From NCBI GenBank assembly GCA_041576815.1, contig JBFGKE010000017.1, forward strand, positions 1 to 64,000: a stretch of 64,000 bases of DNA. Reading direction: 5' to 3'. The position numbers were made by a program, and so were the translations under genes. Below the pieces are notes generated by a model. The model saw nothing but the letters and a program-made list of their open reading frames with translations. It searched no databases and had not been told where the DNA came from. Position 1 is the first letter of the stretch. The number at the start of each line of letters is the position of its first letter. Positions 63,155 through 64,000 of this stretch are shown one piece after another. Origin of the DNA: SG8-38 sp041576815 (GTDB lineage Bacteria > Myxococcota_A > Polyangia > Polyangiales > Houyiibacteriaceae).

Positions 63155-64000
63155 GCACGATCGAAAGAACGCTGGGCATCATCGGAGGCAGCGGCCTCTA
63201 CGAGCTCGAGCAGCTCACCGACGTCGAAGACATCGAGCTCGACACCCCGTTCGGGAAGCCGTCCGACATGATCGTCTCGGGCCGCATCGATCGAACGCGG
63301 CTCTTGTTTCTTCCGCGGCATGGCAAAGGGCACCGGTTCGCGCCCCATCGGGTCAACTATCGGGCAAACGTCCTGGCTCTCAAGATGGCAGGCGCCGAGC
63401 AAATCTTGAGCGTGTCCGCCGTTGGCTCGATGAGGTCGAACATTCACCCGGGCGACATGGTGATCGTCGACCAGTTCATCGATCGAACCCGGCACCGCAT
63501 CGATACGTTTTTCGAAGACGATGGCGTCGTGGCACACGTCGAGTTCGCGGAGCCCGTCGACGCGCAGCTCGCCGCGGCTCTGCGCGATGCGAGCCAGCGC
63601 GTGGGGGCGACCGTGCACGAGGGCGGCGTGTACCTCTGCATCGAGGGTCCGCAGTTTTCGACGCGCGCCGAATCCGAGCTCTACCGATCGTGGGGGGTGT
63701 CGGTCATCGGGATGACGAATCTCCCAGAAGCTCGGCTCGCACGGGAAGCAGAGCTACCCTACGCCACGCTCGCGATGGCGACCGACTACGATTGCTGGCA
63801 CGAGGCGCACGACGCGGTCACCGTAGACGCGGTGCTCGAGGTGATGCAGCGGAACGTGTCGAAAGCAAAGGAGATCATCGGCGAGCTCGCAGGCGTCGTT
63901 CCCGACCCGACCGGACGCCCGGCGACTTCGGCGCTGGCCGGGGCAATCATCACCAGCGCCGATTCGATTTCTTCCGCGGCCCGAGACAAGCTACGGCCAC
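63151..64000 (+). CDS. mtnP: S-methyl-5'-thioadenosine phosphorylase (3' end missing)
   Basis: The frame starts at ATG 63151 and is open to base 64000 (283 codons), so only a short C-terminal part is missing. Landmarks are GIIGGSGLYEL, LPRHGKGHRFAPHRVNYRANVLAL, CIEGPQFSTRAESE, VIGMTNLPEARLAREAEL and MATDYDCW. It cleaves methylthioadenosine to adenine and 5-methylthioribose-1-phosphate in methionine salvage. Upstream overlap with the PDZ lipoprotein suggests co-translation. Confidence 0.93.
   Translation, partial: MSTIERTLGIIGGSGLYELEQLTDVEDIELDTPFGKPSDMIVSGRIDRTRLLFLPRHGKGHRFAPHRVNYRANVLALKMAGAEQILSVSAVGSMRSNIHPGDMVIVDQFIDRTRHRIDTFFEDDGVVAHVEFAEPVDAQLAAALRDASQRVGATVHEGGVYLCIEGPQFSTRAESELYRSWGVSVIGMTNLPEARLAREAELPYATLAMATDYDCWHEAHDAVTVDAVLEVMQRNVSKAKEIIGELAGVVPDPTGRPATSALAGAIITSADSISSAARDKLRP

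Overview
High-GC bacterial chromosome, densely packed, with no rRNA, tRNA, CRISPR array, prophage or intact insertion sequence that I could see. The content points to a myxobacterium-like member of the Myxococcota (former Deltaproteobacteria). Reasons are a GspN-containing type II secretion operon with a PilM/PilN-like GspL, a complete Bat aerotolerance operon, an OmpA protein with thrombospondin type-3 repeats, a twin-FHA membrane protein, an RpoH-type sigma factor, NtrC-type regulation with sigma-54-like promoters, and long runs of genes overlapping by 4 bp (ATGA/GTGA). The taxon is an inference from gene content, not from a marker alignment.

Layout. 1-3.3 kb (minus): a YprB/MrfB-like exonuclease (cut by the left edge) behind a YprA/MrfA-like helicase, a DNA-repair pair. 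3.4-4.0 kb: a secreted charged coiled-coil protein. 4.05-7.9 kb (minus): hemL, then the F0 part of ATP synthase (atpZ-atpI-atpB-atpE), then a CcmE haem chaperone of the CXXXY type. 8.0-16.5 kb (plus): moxR, DUF58, a membrane protein, batA, batB, a Q/E-repeat batC, batD and batE, nearly all translationally coupled, followed by a lone receiver protein. 17.0-18.9 kb: two periplasmic parvulin-type chaperones. 18.9-21.3 kb: a crotonase-fold protein lacking both usual glutamates, a luciferase-like oxidoreductase, and a short LuxR-type regulator facing it across an AT-rich gap with an inverted repeat and a strong terminator. 21.5-27.0 kb: CPA2 antiporter, mfd, HEAT-repeat protein. 27.0-34.7 kb: HAD-type protein, UPF0262 protein, two unknown proteins, glutathione-reductase-like enzyme, PAPS reductase, metallophosphoesterase, radical SAM protein. 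34.7-50.4 kb: an NtrC-family regulator, then gspC-D-E-F-(gspG-like)-G-H-I-J-K-L-M-N. 50.4-52.2 kb: rpoH-like sigma factor and rsmI. 52.2-56.0 kb (minus): GH15 hydrolase and two histidine-kinase-like proteins with degraded ATPase domains. 56.1-64 kb: site-2 protease, a membrane protein, OmpA/TSP3 protein, twin-FHA protein, PDZ lipoprotein, and mtnP cut by the right edge.

How it fits together. Much of the window concerns the cell envelope: Bat/MoxR, SurA/PpiC folding factors, the secretion machine, and OmpA/FHA/PDZ proteins. The most interesting unit is the secretion locus. Near-consensus -24/-12 elements lie upstream of the NtrC-type regulator and directly at the gspC start, suggesting sigma-54 control of secretion by the adjacent regulator, with a leaderless or near-leaderless gspC message. 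The operon also carries a GspG-like protein without a prepilin peptidase site, immediately before the normal gspG. Other items of note are three copies of a short palindromic repeat, the tandem pair of probable pseudokinases, and a possible small RNA or operator region near 20.8-21.0 kb.
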